Origin: Planctomycetota bacterium
Lineage (GTDB): Bacteria; Planctomycetota; SZUA-567; H5-PLA8
Assembly: GCA_016200135.1 (NCBI GenBank)
Contig: JACQFI010000015.1
Location: 1-64,000 of the forward strand
Direction: 5' to 3'
DNA length: 64,000 nt
A program made the position numbers and the translations under genes. This document shows, piece after piece, positions 52,069-61,612 of this stretch; the first letter of the stretch is position 1; each line of letters starts with the position of its first letter. The notes below the pieces were generated by a model that saw only the letters and a program-made list of their open reading frames with translations, made no database searches and had not been told where the DNA came from.

Positions 52069-53283
52069 ATGCCCAAAGCATGGCGCGGGATTTTGTTGTC
52101 TCTGCTCGTTGCCGCCGCTGCGAATACGCTGGCGGCGAGCGACGCCGAGCCGGCGCTTCTGCAGCGCGACGCGGAAGTCGCCCGCCGCCGCGTGGACGCG
52201 CTGGTCGCGTTCCTCGACGACAAGGCCGGCGCCGAACGTCTCGCGCGGCTCTTCAAGGACCACGGCGTCGCCGGCGCGGCCGCGCACGCGTACATCTTCG
52301 ACGACAAGAAGTACGCCGTCCCGGCCAAGGCGCACACGGGCTGGATTCCCGGCAAGGACACGCAGCCCGGCTACGAGGAGATGGAGCGCCTCGTGAGCGC
52401 CGCCGTGGCCAAGCACAACGAACTGCTCGCGGCGCTCTGCCAGAGCATGCGCGCGGTCCCCGAGACCTGCGGCGACAAGCAGCCGACGTTGAAAATCTGG
52501 GGCGACCCCGTGCCGAAGGTCCCGAGCTACGGCATCTACAGCGCGACGGCGCTCTTCGACCAGTTCTTCAAGGCTTTCGACCGCGAGTACAAGCCCTACT
52601 TGAAGACCCGCGCCGCGCTGGAAGCCGCGAAGGCCGCCGAGACACCCAAGACCGAGAACCGCGGGCTCTACAAGGCACTCGCCGCGCTCGCCGCCGGACA
52701 GTACAAGGAAGCCCGCACCGCCGGCGCAAGCTTGAGCGGACTCGAAGCGGACTTCTTCCGCGAAGCCTGCGCGTTTCACGTGTTCAATTGGAACGCCGCG
52801 AACCCGCTGGGCCGTACGCCCGCCGAGGCCGAAGCGACCAAGATCCTGAACCTGTACCGCATCGCGCTGAACCTGCACCCGCTCGTCCACAGCGAGAAGC
52901 TTCAACAGGTCTCGAAAGATTACGCGCAGGAGATGGACCGGCTGAACTTCTTCGACCACGTCCATCCCCGCGATCCCGCGCGCAAGACGATGGGGCTCCG
53001 CGGCCAGCGGCTCGGATATCCGGAGATCTGCGGCGAGTGCATCTCGTCGACGGGCAAAGGCAACAACGAGATCTGGGAGTGGCGCGCGGACGCCGGGCAC
53101 CACCGCATCATGGTCGATGCGGACGATTTCGAGATCGGCCTGGGCTTCACCAAGAAGGGCGTGCTGAACGTCGGCCGCGGCACGCAGTCGGCGCCCTCGG
53201 CGCTCTTCAGCGGCAAGGATGCCGGCGACACCGGCGGAGGCATCGCCGACCGCAAGACGAATCCGTTCGGTCCGGGGAAGTAA
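52069..53283 (+). CDS. Secreted CAP (SCP/PR1) domain protein
   Basis: A 404-residue exported protein, start ATG after GGGGAAGAACT. Signal peptide MPKAWRGILLSLLVAAAANT, cut after LAA. The first ~240 residues are helical without recognised motifs. From about 260 to 390 there is a CAP domain: ILNLYRIALNLHPLVHSEKL, QVSKDYAQEMDRLNFFDHVH, PEICGECISSTGKG and HHRIMVDADDFEIGLGF, which supply the His, Glu and His of the family's ligand cleft. Such proteins in bacteria bind or alter envelope lipids or peptides; role unknown here. The tail is Gly/Asp-rich. Intact. Confidence 0.85.
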   Translation: MPKAWRGILLSLLVAAAANTLAASDAEPALLQRDAEVARRRVDALVAFLDDKAGAERLARLFKDHGVAGAAAHAYIFDDKKYAVPAKAHTGWIPGKDTQPGYEEMERLVSAAVAKHNELLAALCQSMRAVPETCGDKQPTLKIWGDPVPKVPSYGIYSATALFDQFFKAFDREYKPYLKTRAALEAAKAAETPKTENRGLYKALAALAAGQYKEARTAGASLSGLEADFFREACAFHVFNWNAANPLGRTPAEAEATKILNLYRIALNLHPLVHSEKLQQVSKDYAQEMDRLNFFDHVHPRDPARKTMGLRGQRLGYPEICGECISSTGKGNNEIWEWRADAGHHRIMVDADDFEIGLGFTKKGVLNVGRGTQSAPSALFSGKDAGDTGGGIADRKTNPFGPGK

Positions 53284-53474
53284 AGGCCAAACCCATTCTC
53301 ATCTCTGCCTTTTGAAAAACACAGGTGGGGATGGCATTCGCTAGATTACTATCCCACCATTTCTCCGCATGCACCCGTTCATTTCTATTGATCCTCGCGT
53401 TCTCCTTTGCATCCCTCTCCTTCCTAGTGAATAATGAAGTCTAGCTTTCGTCACCCGGTTTAGGAGGACCGCCT

Positions 53475-54764
53475 ATGTCACGCTACGCCCCTATGCTCTT
53501 CTGTCTTTTGGGTATTCTCGGCCTGCGGAACGCCGCGGCGGAGTTGGACGACCGCCTCACCAACACGTTCTATCTCGACGGCGAACGCCAGACCTTTGTC
53601 CTGGTGATCCGCGACGACAAGTTCTTCGAAGTCCTTGGGCCCGACGGACGCAAGAGCGCCGGCAAGATCAACGCGACCAAGCGCGAGATTGGCTTCACCG
53701 GCACCACCAACCGCCACTTCTCCTATGGCTTTGAAGGCGACAACCTGCTGCTGATGCCGACCGAGAAGGACACGCCCGGCGCCGGCGAACCCCTCGGAGT
53801 GATGCCGCCGCGGCGCGACAACGAGACGCTCAAGTTCATCGCGCAGAATACGTGGCTGAAGACGCACCCCGTCGTCGTGGTCGCTCCGCCTCCAGTGGCG
53901 GTGGCGGCAGGTTCCGGCGCGGGCGGCGGCGCGGGGCTCGAATCCCTGCTCGAGATCGAACGCACGCGCGGCAAGGCCGCGGCGCAGAACGAGGCCGAGT
54001 TCCGGCTCTACATGGCCGCGGGCGACCGCGAGTTCTTCGCCGGGCGCCTGGACGAGGCCCGAAAGCAGTACGAGTTCGCGCAGCGCTTCAAGCCCGAGGA
54101 CCACGAAGCGCGCCGGCGCCTCCTGGAGATCGCGCAGCGGCCGGGCCTCGGGCCGGTAGTGGTGGAGGTGCCCGCGGGCGGAGAGCGCGGCGGGCGTTCC
54201 GAAGAGCGCATCCTGGAACTCGTCCGCGACGGCCGCCTGGACGACGCGCAGCGCGCCGCCGCCGACCACCTCGCCGCAAACCCCAACAGTTCGCACGCCG
54301 CCAAATTGAAGAACGGCGTCGACCTGGCGGCGGCCGTGGAACGGCTGAGCGCCGGCGTGCAGGGCGTGGGCCAGCGCGCGCGCCGCGCCGCGCAGGAGGT
54401 CCTCGGCTTCGACCCCAACGACGGTGCGGCCCGCCGCGTCACGGACTCCGCCGCGGCGCAGGAAGCACTCGCCGTCAAGGCCCCGGGCATCGCCCGCAGG
54501 CGGCTCCTGGACCGCGACTACGACGGCGTCGCCAGCGTGCTTACCGACGAGCGCACATCCGCGCGCAGCCTCGCCGACGAATGCGACGCCGCGTCGAACA
54601 AGTACACCAAGCGCGCCGAAGACGCGGGCGAGTTCAAGGGCCTGAAGATCGGCGACGTGAAGATTCTGGGCGTGGACAGCGAGACCAAGAAGCAGCGCCG
54701 CTGGACCGATGCCGCCGAGACGTTCCGGGCGCTCGGCAAGGAGGCGGGGGATCTGGCGAGGTAA
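53475..54764 (+). CDS. Secreted protein with TPR-like central region
   Basis: A 429-residue exported protein with a strong start (TAGGAGGACC before ATG). Signal peptide MLFCLLGILGLRNAAAE. N-terminal ~120 residues are strand-rich (TFVLVIRDDKFFEVLGPDGR, REIGFTGTTNRHFSYGFEGD). A Pro/Gly/Ala linker follows, then helical repeats (about 170-420), TPR-like at EFRLYMAAGDREFFAGRLDE and ARKQYEFAQRFKPEDHEARR. No catalytic motif. Probably a periplasmic scaffold. Ends about 170 bases before the next gene. Confidence 0.75.
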   Translation: MSRYAPMLFCLLGILGLRNAAAELDDRLTNTFYLDGERQTFVLVIRDDKFFEVLGPDGRKSAGKINATKREIGFTGTTNRHFSYGFEGDNLLLMPTEKDTPGAGEPLGVMPPRRDNETLKFIAQNTWLKTHPVVVVAPPPVAVAAGSGAGGGAGLESLLEIERTRGKAAAQNEAEFRLYMAAGDREFFAGRLDEARKQYEFAQRFKPEDHEARRRLLEIAQRPGLGPVVVEVPAGGERGGRSEERILELVRDGRLDDAQRAAADHLAANPNSSHAAKLKNGVDLAAAVERLSAGVQGVGQRARRAAQEVLGFDPNDGAARRVTDSAAAQEALAVKAPGIARRRLLDRDYDGVASVLTDERTSARSLADECDAASNKYTKRAEDAGEFKGLKIGDVKILGVDSETKKQRRWTDAAETFRALGKEAGDLAR

Positions 54765-54935
54765 TTCAATCCGCGCTTCCTCAATTGTAATTTGAGCGAC
54801 TGCTCCGCCGAACTGGCGGAGCAGTTCTGTCTGCACCTCGTGTCATCCGCGCCCACCATTACTTCTTGCCTCGCCCGCGCGGACGGTAAAAATGCCGGCG
54901 TCGCCGTAACCGCCCTTCCCCCTCAGGAGAACGCC

Positions 54936-55727
54936 ATGAAAGTCGGCATGATCGCGAACTGGAACGAGGACGACATTCGTTTCGCTGCGGAAGCCAAGAT
55001 TCCCTACGTCGAGTTCATCCCATGGTGCCCGATGGGCGAGTTCACCGGGAAGCGCAAGGAGATCGAGGGCTATCTCTCCAAGTACAAGGTGAACGTCGCG
55101 GCCATGGGTTTCTTCAACCACGACATCATTCATCCCGACGCCGCGAAGCGCGAGAGCGACCTGAAGGACATCCGCGAGATGATCGCGCTCTGCAAGGACT
55201 GGAAGTCGCCCGTCTTCATGATCGGCGCGGGCGAACTGCAGAAGGGCCAGGACGAACAGGTTGCACTCCGGCAGAGCATCGAGGCGCTGAAGAAGATCGT
55301 GGACGACGCGGGCAAGCAGGGCGTCACCGTCGCGATCTACAACTGCCACTGCTGGAACTACTGCACCACGCCGCGGCACTGGGGCGCGCTGCTCAGCGCC
55401 ATCCCGCAGATCCGCTTTAAATACGATTGCAGCCACAGCTATTACGACGGCCGCGAGTACCTCGCCGAGTTGCGCGACTTCGGGCGCTACCTCGCGCACA
55501 CGCACGTCAAAGGCTGCGTGAAGGCCGAAGGCCGCCGCGTCGTCGATCCGCCCGCGGGCCTCGACCAACTCGACTGGCGCAGCGTGCTCGGGCTGCTCTA
55601 TCAGTGCGAGTACAAAGGCGTGCTCTCGCTCGAAGCGCACAGCGCGCTCTGGAACGATCCGAAACAGCTCAAGTACCAGGGCCTGCGCTTCAGCGCGAAT
55701 TACATCAAGAGCCTGCTCGTCGAATAG
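54936..55727 (+). CDS. Sugar phosphate isomerase/epimerase (TIM barrel)
   Basis: A 263-residue cytoplasmic protein of the AP-endonuclease-family-2/xylose-isomerase-like barrel. Signatures: KVGMIANWNEDDIRFAAEAK start; FMIGAGELQKGQDEQ; AIYNCHCWNYCTTPRHWGAL; RFKYDCSHSYYDGREYL with Asp and His for metal binding; VLSLEAHSALWN with a Glu. The metal-site residues (Glu, Asp, His, Glu) can be traced. It could isomerise a keto/aldo sugar or inositol-type compound; the substrate is unknown. The start is the ATG after AGGAGA; the longer frame has no such site. A clear terminator follows. A second such barrel lies at 56561. Confidence 0.85.
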   Translation: MKVGMIANWNEDDIRFAAEAKIPYVEFIPWCPMGEFTGKRKEIEGYLSKYKVNVAAMGFFNHDIIHPDAAKRESDLKDIREMIALCKDWKSPVFMIGAGELQKGQDEQVALRQSIEALKKIVDDAGKQGVTVAIYNCHCWNYCTTPRHWGALLSAIPQIRFKYDCSHSYYDGREYLAELRDFGRYLAHTHVKGCVKAEGRRVVDPPAGLDQLDWRSVLGLLYQCEYKGVLSLEAHSALWNDPKQLKYQGLRFSANYIKSLLVE

Positions 55728-55752
55728 ACGCAGAAGTATTCCTGAACATAAG

Positions 55753-55777
55753 GCGGGCCTTCTTGGCCCGCTTTTTT
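55753..55777 (+). terminator. Intrinsic terminator after sugar isomerase
   Basis: GCGGGCC/GGCCCGC stem (7 bp) with loop TTCTT and six T residues. Confidence 0.88.
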
Positions 55778-55881
55778 GTCTCTGCCTACAAGTGAACCTG
55801 CTCCGTAATTGCATTTGGCAGGAGATATGGGATAAAGAATGCACTGCTGAAAACTTTATTCGGCCGATGGGGGGTTTTGCC

Positions 55882-56466
55882 ATGATCCGTGGAACGATCA
55901 TCGCTGGACTGACGCTTTGCGTGCTCGCGCTGAGTTCGATGCGCGTTGCACGCTCGGAAGACTTGAGCGCCGAGGACCGCGCCAAGGCCGATGCGGCGGT
56001 GAAGGAACTCGACACGGACGACGCCGGCAAACGCGCCGCCGCCGAAGAGAAGCTCCGCGGCCTGGGCCCCAAGATCGTCCCGGCGCTCACCGGCGCGAAG
56101 GTCGCCAACGAGGAAGGCCTGGCGCGCCTGCGCACCGTGCTGGTGGATTTCGTCGTCGAGAAGGCCAAGATCGACCCCGTAGACGCCAACCTGGTCATGC
56201 AGATCGCCAAGGAAGAGGCCGTCGCCAAGCGCTACGGCAACGCGGCCAAGTGCTACCGCCGCGCGGAGAAACTCTACGAGAAGCTGAAGGACGACGCCGG
56301 CGACCGCAAGGACAAGGTCAAGAAGGAGGAGTACTCGCAGCTCCAGGACAAAGCCGACAAGCGCAAGGATAAGGCGGACGCGCTCGCCAAGGGCGAGGAA
56401 CACAAGGTCGGCCACTGGGGTCCGCTCCCGACGATCAAGGAAGTGAAGGACGACGGGGAATGGTGA
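55882..56466 (+). CDS. Small secreted helical protein
   Basis: About 194 residues, start ATG with GGGGGG seven bases upstream; earlier starts lack a site. Signal peptide MIRGTIIAGLTLCVLALSSM, cut near RVARS. The mature protein is highly charged and helical (AEDRAKADAAVKELDTDDAG, AAEEKLRGLGPKIVPALTGA), with a lysine/glutamate-rich C-terminal coil (DRKDKVKKEEYSQLQDKADK). Composition resembles a coiled-coil adaptor. Unknown family. A terminator follows. Confidence 0.72.
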   Translation: MIRGTIIAGLTLCVLALSSMRVARSEDLSAEDRAKADAAVKELDTDDAGKRAAAEEKLRGLGPKIVPALTGAKVANEEGLARLRTVLVDFVVEKAKIDPVDANLVMQIAKEEAVAKRYGNAAKCYRRAEKLYEKLKDDAGDRKDKVKKEEYSQLQDKADKRKDKADALAKGEEHKVGHWGPLPTIKEVKDDGEW

Positions 56467-56510
56467 GCAGAAGTCTGCGAGTCTAAGCGTCTAAGACTCG
56501 GAGCGCACTG

Positions 56511-56541
56511 AAAAGCCGGAGCGTTTGCTCCGGCTTTTTTT
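56511..56541. terminator. Intrinsic terminator between convergent genes
   Basis: GCCGGAGC/GCTCCGGC stem (8 bp) with GTTT loop and a run of seven T; AAAA on the other side, so it may serve the convergent gene at 56561 too. Confidence 0.88.
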
Positions 56542-56560
56542 GTTTTAACCTATGGCCTAT

Positions 56561-57370
56561 TCACACTGCTTGATGGGCAAACGCCGTGCACTTGGCGTAC
56601 GCTTCGCGCACGAAATCGGCGGGGTCGCGCTGGGCGTCGCGCAGCGTAAGTTCGAAGTTGACCGGCTTGGCATAGCCCGCGGCCTTAATCGCCTTCGCGA
56701 TGCGCGGCCACTGCACGGTCCCGTAACCGGGAAGCGCGTGCTCGTCCTTCTCACCATGATTGTCGTGCAGATGCAGGGCGGCCAGACGCGCGCCGAACGT
56801 CTCGAGCAGCTCCGGCTGCTTGGAAATGTTCGCGTGGCCGGAGTCGTAGCAGAAGCCGAGCACGTGCGGCGGAAACTTCGCCAGCAGCTTGTGGAACTCT
56901 TCGGTCACGCCGGGCGGCAAGTTCTCCAGGCCGATGCGGACTTTGTACTGCTCGCAAGTCTTCGCAATCTCGTTGAAGCTGCGCTCGATGGCCGCCCAGC
57001 GCGCCCGCGTAAGTTCTTCGGTCTCCGCCTTGCCGGGCGGATGCACGACCACGCAGTCGCCGCCGAGCAGCGCGGTGAAGCGAATCCGGTTCTCGAGCAG
57101 GCGCACGCCGCGCTTGCGGGCGGCCTCGTCGTCGCTCGAACACGACGCGCCGGAAGTCTCGGCGTTATGTGTGTCGGAGAACTTCAGGCCGTGCTTCTTG
57201 AGCAACCGCGCGACGCCATCCGTGTAAAAGTCTTCGTAGAGAAAATCGCGCGACCAGTGCTCGCACCAGTGGACATGCGTGAACCCGTTCTCGGCGAAGA
57301 GCGCCAGCTTGGGTTCGAGCGGCCCGCCGTCGTCGCGGAAATCGGTGGTGATGGAGAGCTTCAAGGCCAT
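56561..57370 (-). CDS. Sugar phosphate isomerase/epimerase (TIM barrel)
   Basis: A 269-residue cytoplasmic barrel, start ATG with AGGGAG upstream. Family marks: KLSITTDFRDDG, a His/Asp pair at DCVVVHPPGKAETEE, Glu in RIGLENLPPG, CYDSGHANI with Asp-x-x-His, LHLHDNHGEKDEHALPGYG, and a final Glu in VNFELTLRDA. These are the metal-site residues of the AP-endonuclease-family-2 isomerase/epimerase group. It is longer by a few residues than the one at 54936 and not its close duplicate. Substrate unknown; sugar or polyol conversion is likely. Monocistronic. Confidence 0.88.
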   Translation of the reverse strand: MALKLSITTDFRDDGGPLEPKLALFAENGFTHVHWCEHWSRDFLYEDFYTDGVARLLKKHGLKFSDTHNAETSGASCSSDDEAARKRGVRLLENRIRFTALLGGDCVVVHPPGKAETEELTRARWAAIERSFNEIAKTCEQYKVRIGLENLPPGVTEEFHKLLAKFPPHVLGFCYDSGHANISKQPELLETFGARLAALHLHDNHGEKDEHALPGYGTVQWPRIAKAIKAAGYAKPVNFELTLRDAQRDPADFVREAYAKCTAFAHQAV

Positions 57371-57469
57371 GGTATGCTCCCTCTATGGGAATGCCCTGAG
57401 CCTAATCGGAAACCGCCGCACAATCAAAAGCGAAGGGCGAAAGCCCAGGGGCTTGCAATGCTCTACACC

Positions 57470-57520
57470 CGTGGCTCCGCCGTCTCGGCGGAGGTCGCAG
57501 CGGCGTCACGCCGCTGCTAC
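57470..57520. repeat. GC-rich inverted repeat, family copy 3
   Basis: CGTGGCTCCGCCGTCTCGG then GCAGCGGCGTCACGCCGCTGC, palindromic; related to 44916 and, inverted, to 10801. Confidence 0.7.
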
Positions 57521-57580
57521 GGTTTTGAAAACTGCGGAAGTTCATCACCCCCGCCCTTCCCTGAATCCTGCACCCTAACC

Positions 57581-58252
57581 TCAACGCACGGCAGCCGTCC
57601 GCTGCATGGGCAAGATCAGCGCCGCGCCCATCGCGACTGAAAGAGTGATCGCGTCGAACGGCGTCAGGAAACCATAGTGATCGCAGAAATATCCGACCAC
57701 TGCGGGGTCGGCGAAGGTGACGGCCTCGGCGGCGGCGCGGTCAATGTAAGCGAGCTGGACCTTGTAGAAGTAAAACGAGATGGCGTAGTGTCCCAGCACG
57801 ATCCCCAGCGCCGCGCACGGCACCGCCGCCCACTGCACGGGCGCCCCGCGGCGCTTCCCGGACATCAGGTGCGCGCCCAAGCCCGACAGATACCCGACCA
57901 GAATAGCCGCAAAGCCAACAACCATGCCTGACTTTATGGCCAGCCAGCACCACAGCGTGGCGCTCACGCACGCCGCGATCAGGCCGCCCGCGAGCGCCAG
58001 CGGAAAGTGGCTAAACTCGGCCCTCTCGCGCTCCAGTTCGGCCTTGATGTGGTCGCGGCAAGGGCCGCAGATCCAGTGGCCGTTAAAAAATCCATGGCAC
58101 TGGTTGCAGGTGGCGCCGCGGCAGACGTGGCAGACGCGCGCGGACTTTTCGTCGGCCTTGTCGCAGCAGGGCCACGGCGATTTCGCGGAACCGCGATTCG
58201 GCTTGTAAGGCCGCGGCACCAGCCAGCCGAAGATCGTATCCAGTTCGAGCAT
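57581..58252 (-). CDS. Zinc-ribbon membrane protein
   Basis: A 223-residue protein with an N-terminal Cys-rich domain (PCCDKADEKSARVCHVCRGA and CNQCHGFFNGHWICGPC, six to eight Cys, likely two zinc sites), a charged spacer, and about four membrane helices (FPLALAGGLIAACVSATLWC, MVVGFAAILVGYLSGLGAHL, WAAVPCAALGIVLGHYAISF, FDAITLSVAMGAALILPM). It resembles the zinc-ribbon/rhomboid-like or phosphatidylinositol-type helper proteins only loosely. Function unknown. The zinc domain probably faces the cytoplasm. Confidence 0.72.
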   Translation of the reverse strand: MLELDTIFGWLVPRPYKPNRGSAKSPWPCCDKADEKSARVCHVCRGATCNQCHGFFNGHWICGPCRDHIKAELERERAEFSHFPLALAGGLIAACVSATLWCWLAIKSGMVVGFAAILVGYLSGLGAHLMSGKRRGAPVQWAAVPCAALGIVLGHYAISFYFYKVQLAYIDRAAAEAVTFADPAVVGYFCDHYGFLTPFDAITLSVAMGAALILPMQRTAAVR

Positions 58253-58318
58253 GCCGGGCCGCTCCGCATCTACGTTTCATTACTCTTACAGGATTTTGCG
58301 CAAAAGGGAAAGCGGTCG

Positions 58319-59617
58319 CTAGAACGTGTTCTGGCTGAATATTTCAACGTTACCCAGCACCGCGCGCGCGAGGACCGCCGCGTACTCGCAATAGCCCTTG
58401 GGTCCGGCGGCTTGAGCGGAGCCGTCCGGTTTTGCGTGATAGCGTTCGTACCACCAGCCGCCGTCGTGCAGGCCGCGCTCGCAGACGAGCCGCACAGACC
58501 GGCGCAGCCTTGCGAAATCCCGCATGCGCAGGCACGCCTGCGTCTCCAGCCACCAGACGCGGCCCATAGCGGCGGCATCGTGCAAGGGCGACATGCCCGG
58601 CGTAAAGGGAAGCGGCTCCTGCAACTCCCAGGCTTCGTAGGCCCCCGGCCGCGCGACCAGTTGCGTGGGCATGCCGCCATGCCAGAACGCAGCCTCGGCC
58701 GTCAGCCGCGGCCAAAGGCTGTGGCACTGTTCATCCGTGGCGAGGCCGCACGCGATCGCGCCGAAGTTCACGTCTGAGAGTCCATGCGCGTCAACCACGC
58801 CGCGCTCGACGTGGACGTACTCGGCAAAATGATCGCCGAGCCAGAAGATCCGCTGGAAAACCTCGCTCAGGCGCTGCGCCTCGGCGTTCCAATGGCTCGC
58901 AATTCCGAGCTCTCCGGCTGCGCCAGCGAGCCCCGAGAGATTGCGAAACGCCTTCACGGCGTAACACTGGGTAATCCCATCGTAGCCGTTCCGCGGCGGA
59001 CACTCGGCATAGAAGCCCGAGCCGCCGATCAAGCCGTTCGTTCCTCGTCGCGAGCAGACGTAACGCGCCGCCGCTTCGAGCGACGCCAGGTGGTCCATTA
59101 GCCATTGCGTGTCGCGCGTGGCGGTGAAATATTCGGCGGCCGTGAGCAGGTAACAGACGGGGCCGAGCACCGAGAGCGGGTTCGCGTTCGTCTGCCAGTG
59201 TTCGAACAGTCCGATCCACTTGCGCGTGGAACCGCCGGGCGGCGTGTAGCTGTAGGCGTCCTCGGGCCAACGCATGCCGCGCAGGTAGGACGCGCGGGCT
59301 TCCGGGTCCTTCTCGCCAGGAAAAATGGCGAAGGGAATGTTTCCGTCGGCGCGCTGCGAACCGCGCACAAACGCAAAATAGTCGCGCACGAGCCTAGCCT
59401 TCCCCAACAGCAGGTACGCGCCGGCCAGTTCCCACGAATCGAGCCCCGGCCACGTATTCTCGGCGCCAAAATGCTTTCCGTCCGCCGTCACCGTGAAGTG
59501 GCCCGGATACGCCTTCTCCGTCGCCGCCGGCAGAAGCGTCTGGGTGATTGCAATCCGCACGCCGTCGCGAATCACAGGGTCGTGGATGGTACCGATCTGG
59601 GATTCGAGTGCGTTCAT
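58319..59617 (-). CDS. Six-hairpin glycosidase-like protein
   Basis: A 432-residue cytoplasmic protein (no signal peptide) with an (alpha/alpha)6 toroid character: GKHFGAENTWPGLDSWELAG, DGNIPFAIFPGEKDPEARAS, WPEDAYSYTPPGG, LFEHWQTNANPLSVLGPVCY, RRGTNGLIGGSGFYAECPPR, and GMPTQLVARPGAYEAWELQE. The aromatic and acidic segments resemble glycogen-debranching/trehalase-type or GH15/GH63 glycosidases. The catalytic acids cannot be fixed from this alone. Ends near a short spacer before a zinc-ribbon gene. Start taken at the first ATG; ribosome-binding site weak. Confidence 0.78.
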   Translation of the reverse strand: MNALESQIGTIHDPVIRDGVRIAITQTLLPAATEKAYPGHFTVTADGKHFGAENTWPGLDSWELAGAYLLLGKARLVRDYFAFVRGSQRADGNIPFAIFPGEKDPEARASYLRGMRWPEDAYSYTPPGGSTRKWIGLFEHWQTNANPLSVLGPVCYLLTAAEYFTATRDTQWLMDHLASLEAAARYVCSRRGTNGLIGGSGFYAECPPRNGYDGITQCYAVKAFRNLSGLAGAAGELGIASHWNAEAQRLSEVFQRIFWLGDHFAEYVHVERGVVDAHGLSDVNFGAIACGLATDEQCHSLWPRLTAEAAFWHGGMPTQLVARPGAYEAWELQEPLPFTPGMSPLHDAAAMGRVWWLETQACLRMRDFARLRRSVRLVCERGLHDGGWWYERYHAKPDGSAQAAGPKGYCEYAAVLARAVLGNVEIFSQNTF

Positions 59618-59641
59618 GTACGAAGCCTAGACTTGTCCGTT

Positions 59642-59673
59642 AAAAAAAAAGGCGGAAGCTCCTCGCTCCCGCC
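59642..59673 (-). terminator. Intrinsic terminator after DUF4954 gene
   Basis: GGCGGGAGC with GCTTCCGCC (one G-T pair, loop GAGGA) followed by nine T on the minus strand. Confidence 0.82.
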
Positions 59674-59704
59674 CTTCTCTGTTCTCTGATTCTGACCCCC
59701 GCCG

Positions 59705-61612
59705 TTACGCCTTCGCCAACAGCGCCTCCACTTCGGCCTTCAGCGCGGCGGTCACCTTGTGGGTCTCCTTCACAAAGCCGTCGTCCTTCGCCGGCGCGTG
59801 CGCCTCGGCGTAGTCCTTGACGATGCGCACGCCGCGCTGGTCGTCCTTCTCCTTCGACTCCTGCGTGTCCTTCGCAATCTTCTCCTGCGCGGCGATCAGC
59901 TCCGTGAGCAGGTCCTTCACGGACTTGCCCTTCAGCTCCGCGTTCAGCAGCGCGCGCTCGTGCTCCCAGCGCGCGTCGCCGGTCTTCGCGCCGAGCACGT
60001 CCGCGGCCTTCGCGCCGGCGGCGAGCACGCGCTTGAGGCCCATCAGCGCGTAGTACTTGATGTAGAACGTGTACGCCTCGATGCCGCCCTTGCGCGCCTC
60101 CTCCTTTAAGTAGTTCTTGCCGACGCCCTTCACTTCGCGGTCGGTGAAGACCGGCTGGCCGGACTCGTCCTTGAGCTTGGCCTTGCCTTCGGCGTCCATG
60201 AGCTTCTTGCGCGCGCCAAGCATCATCTCGACGATCTCGGGGCGGAAGACTTCGAAGTCGAATTTGCTGCGCTTGGCTTTGTTGCGCTTGGTGTACTTCC
60301 CTTCGTTGCGGCGCACGGTGAAAATGTTGTCGCTCAACACCCACCCCGGCATGATCTCGTTGTACGCGGGGCTGATGCCGTCGATGCGTTCGGCCTGCGT
60401 GTTGATGAGGCTGAACGGCATCTCGACGCGCTGCGGCAGGGCGCTCACGCCGCTGGCCAGAATGCTGTACGGCGAGCCCGTGAAGTCGCTGGGGAACTTC
60501 ACGTTCACCCCCAAGCCGAAGAACGTGCCCTCGCCGCACCAGATCTCCTGGTCCGGCGCCTTCGACGTATGGTTGCTGCCGACGTTCGCGCCATAGCCGA
60601 CGTTGCCCTTGCCTTCGGGCCAGTATGCCGCGATCAGCAGCGACTGGTGGTGGAAGCCGACGAACGGCCCGCACAGGCTCGCGGTGCACTCGCCTTCGGC
60701 CACGCCGCTGTTCGGACCCAGGATCGAATCGGTGAGCTTGCCGTGGCGTTCGACGTGGCTGTGTTCGCAGAGCACGCTGTTCACCGCCAGGCCCATGCTG
60801 TTCACGTCCGCGCCCCACTGGACCACCGCGTTCTTGACGTACGCGCCGGCCAAAATCTTCGCGGGCTCGTCGGGCAGGCTGAGCAGCGTCGCGTTCTCGA
60901 CCCACTGCGCGCCGTCGATCACCGCGCCCTTGCCGACGTACGTGTTCACGACCTTGGGCGTGTTCTTCACCTGCGCGCCGGCCTCGATGACCATGACCGC
61001 GCTCTTGGCCTTCGCGGTGTACTCTTCGACGGCCTTCTTGTACGCGTCGAGCTGCGCCTTGTCCTTGCGGTTGCCGGCGATCGCCGCGGCGACCTCGACG
61101 CTGATCTCCGCGTAGACCTGCGTCTCGCGCCCGCCGGTCTCGATGGCGATGGGCAGCTCGATCCCGTTGCCGAAGCTCGTCTCGCCCGTCGCGCCGACCG
61201 TTCCGCAATTGAGCACCACCGCGCCCGGCCCGATTACGCAGTTGGCGAGCACGGAGACGCCGTTGACGAGCGCGTGGTCGCCGACGGTGACGTTGTTCAG
61301 GTCCGAGCGGAAGACCCCGCTGCCCATCTGCACGCCCTTCTCGACGCTGACGGACTCGCCGAACGCGCCGAGATTGACCGTGCCGGAGAACCAGCAGCCC
61401 ACGACCTTGCTGGGCTTGAACGCCTGCGCGACGAGCACCTTGCTCCAGTCGGACGCGCCGTTGCCCTGCGCTTCGAGCGCCTTGATCTCGTCGGCTTTGA
61501 GCGCGCGGTACTTGCCGGTATCGGCATGCGCCTTCTGCGCCGCCGCGACACCTTTAAGAAACTCGCTCTCGGCGCTGGTCTTCTTGACGGCTTCCACAGG
61601 ATTGACGGGCAT
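59705..61612 (-). CDS. DUF4954 family protein (left-handed beta-helix)
   Basis: About 635 residues, starting at the ATG with GAGGAG nine bases upstream; a TTG eight codons earlier is less likely. Cytoplasmic. The middle (about 70-430) has many hexapeptide-type turns (SGTVNLGAFGESVSVEKGVQ, GVSVLANCVIGPGAVVLNCG, NSVLCEHSHVERHGKLTDSI, AYVKNAVVQWGADVNSMGLA), i.e. a left-handed beta-helix as in acyl/acetyl- or nucleotidyl-transferases. There is a KFDFEVFRPEIVEMM segment, then a helical C-terminus. In my knowledge this family is frequent in planctomycetes and Bacteroidetes; the substrate is unknown, probably sugar-nucleotide or acyl chemistry. Confidence 0.85.
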   Translation of the reverse strand: MPVNPVEAVKKTSAESEFLKGVAAAQKAHADTGKYRALKADEIKALEAQGNGASDWSKVLVAQAFKPSKVVGCWFSGTVNLGAFGESVSVEKGVQMGSGVFRSDLNNVTVGDHALVNGVSVLANCVIGPGAVVLNCGTVGATGETSFGNGIELPIAIETGGRETQVYAEISVEVAAAIAGNRKDKAQLDAYKKAVEEYTAKAKSAVMVIEAGAQVKNTPKVVNTYVGKGAVIDGAQWVENATLLSLPDEPAKILAGAYVKNAVVQWGADVNSMGLAVNSVLCEHSHVERHGKLTDSILGPNSGVAEGECTASLCGPFVGFHHQSLLIAAYWPEGKGNVGYGANVGSNHTSKAPDQEIWCGEGTFFGLGVNVKFPSDFTGSPYSILASGVSALPQRVEMPFSLINTQAERIDGISPAYNEIMPGWVLSDNIFTVRRNEGKYTKRNKAKRSKFDFEVFRPEIVEMMLGARKKLMDAEGKAKLKDESGQPVFTDREVKGVGKNYLKEEARKGGIEAYTFYIKYYALMGLKRVLAAGAKAADVLGAKTGDARWEHERALLNAELKGKSVKDLLTELIAAQEKIAKDTQESKEKDDQRGVRIVKDYAEAHAPAKDDGFVKETHKVTAALKAEVEALLAKA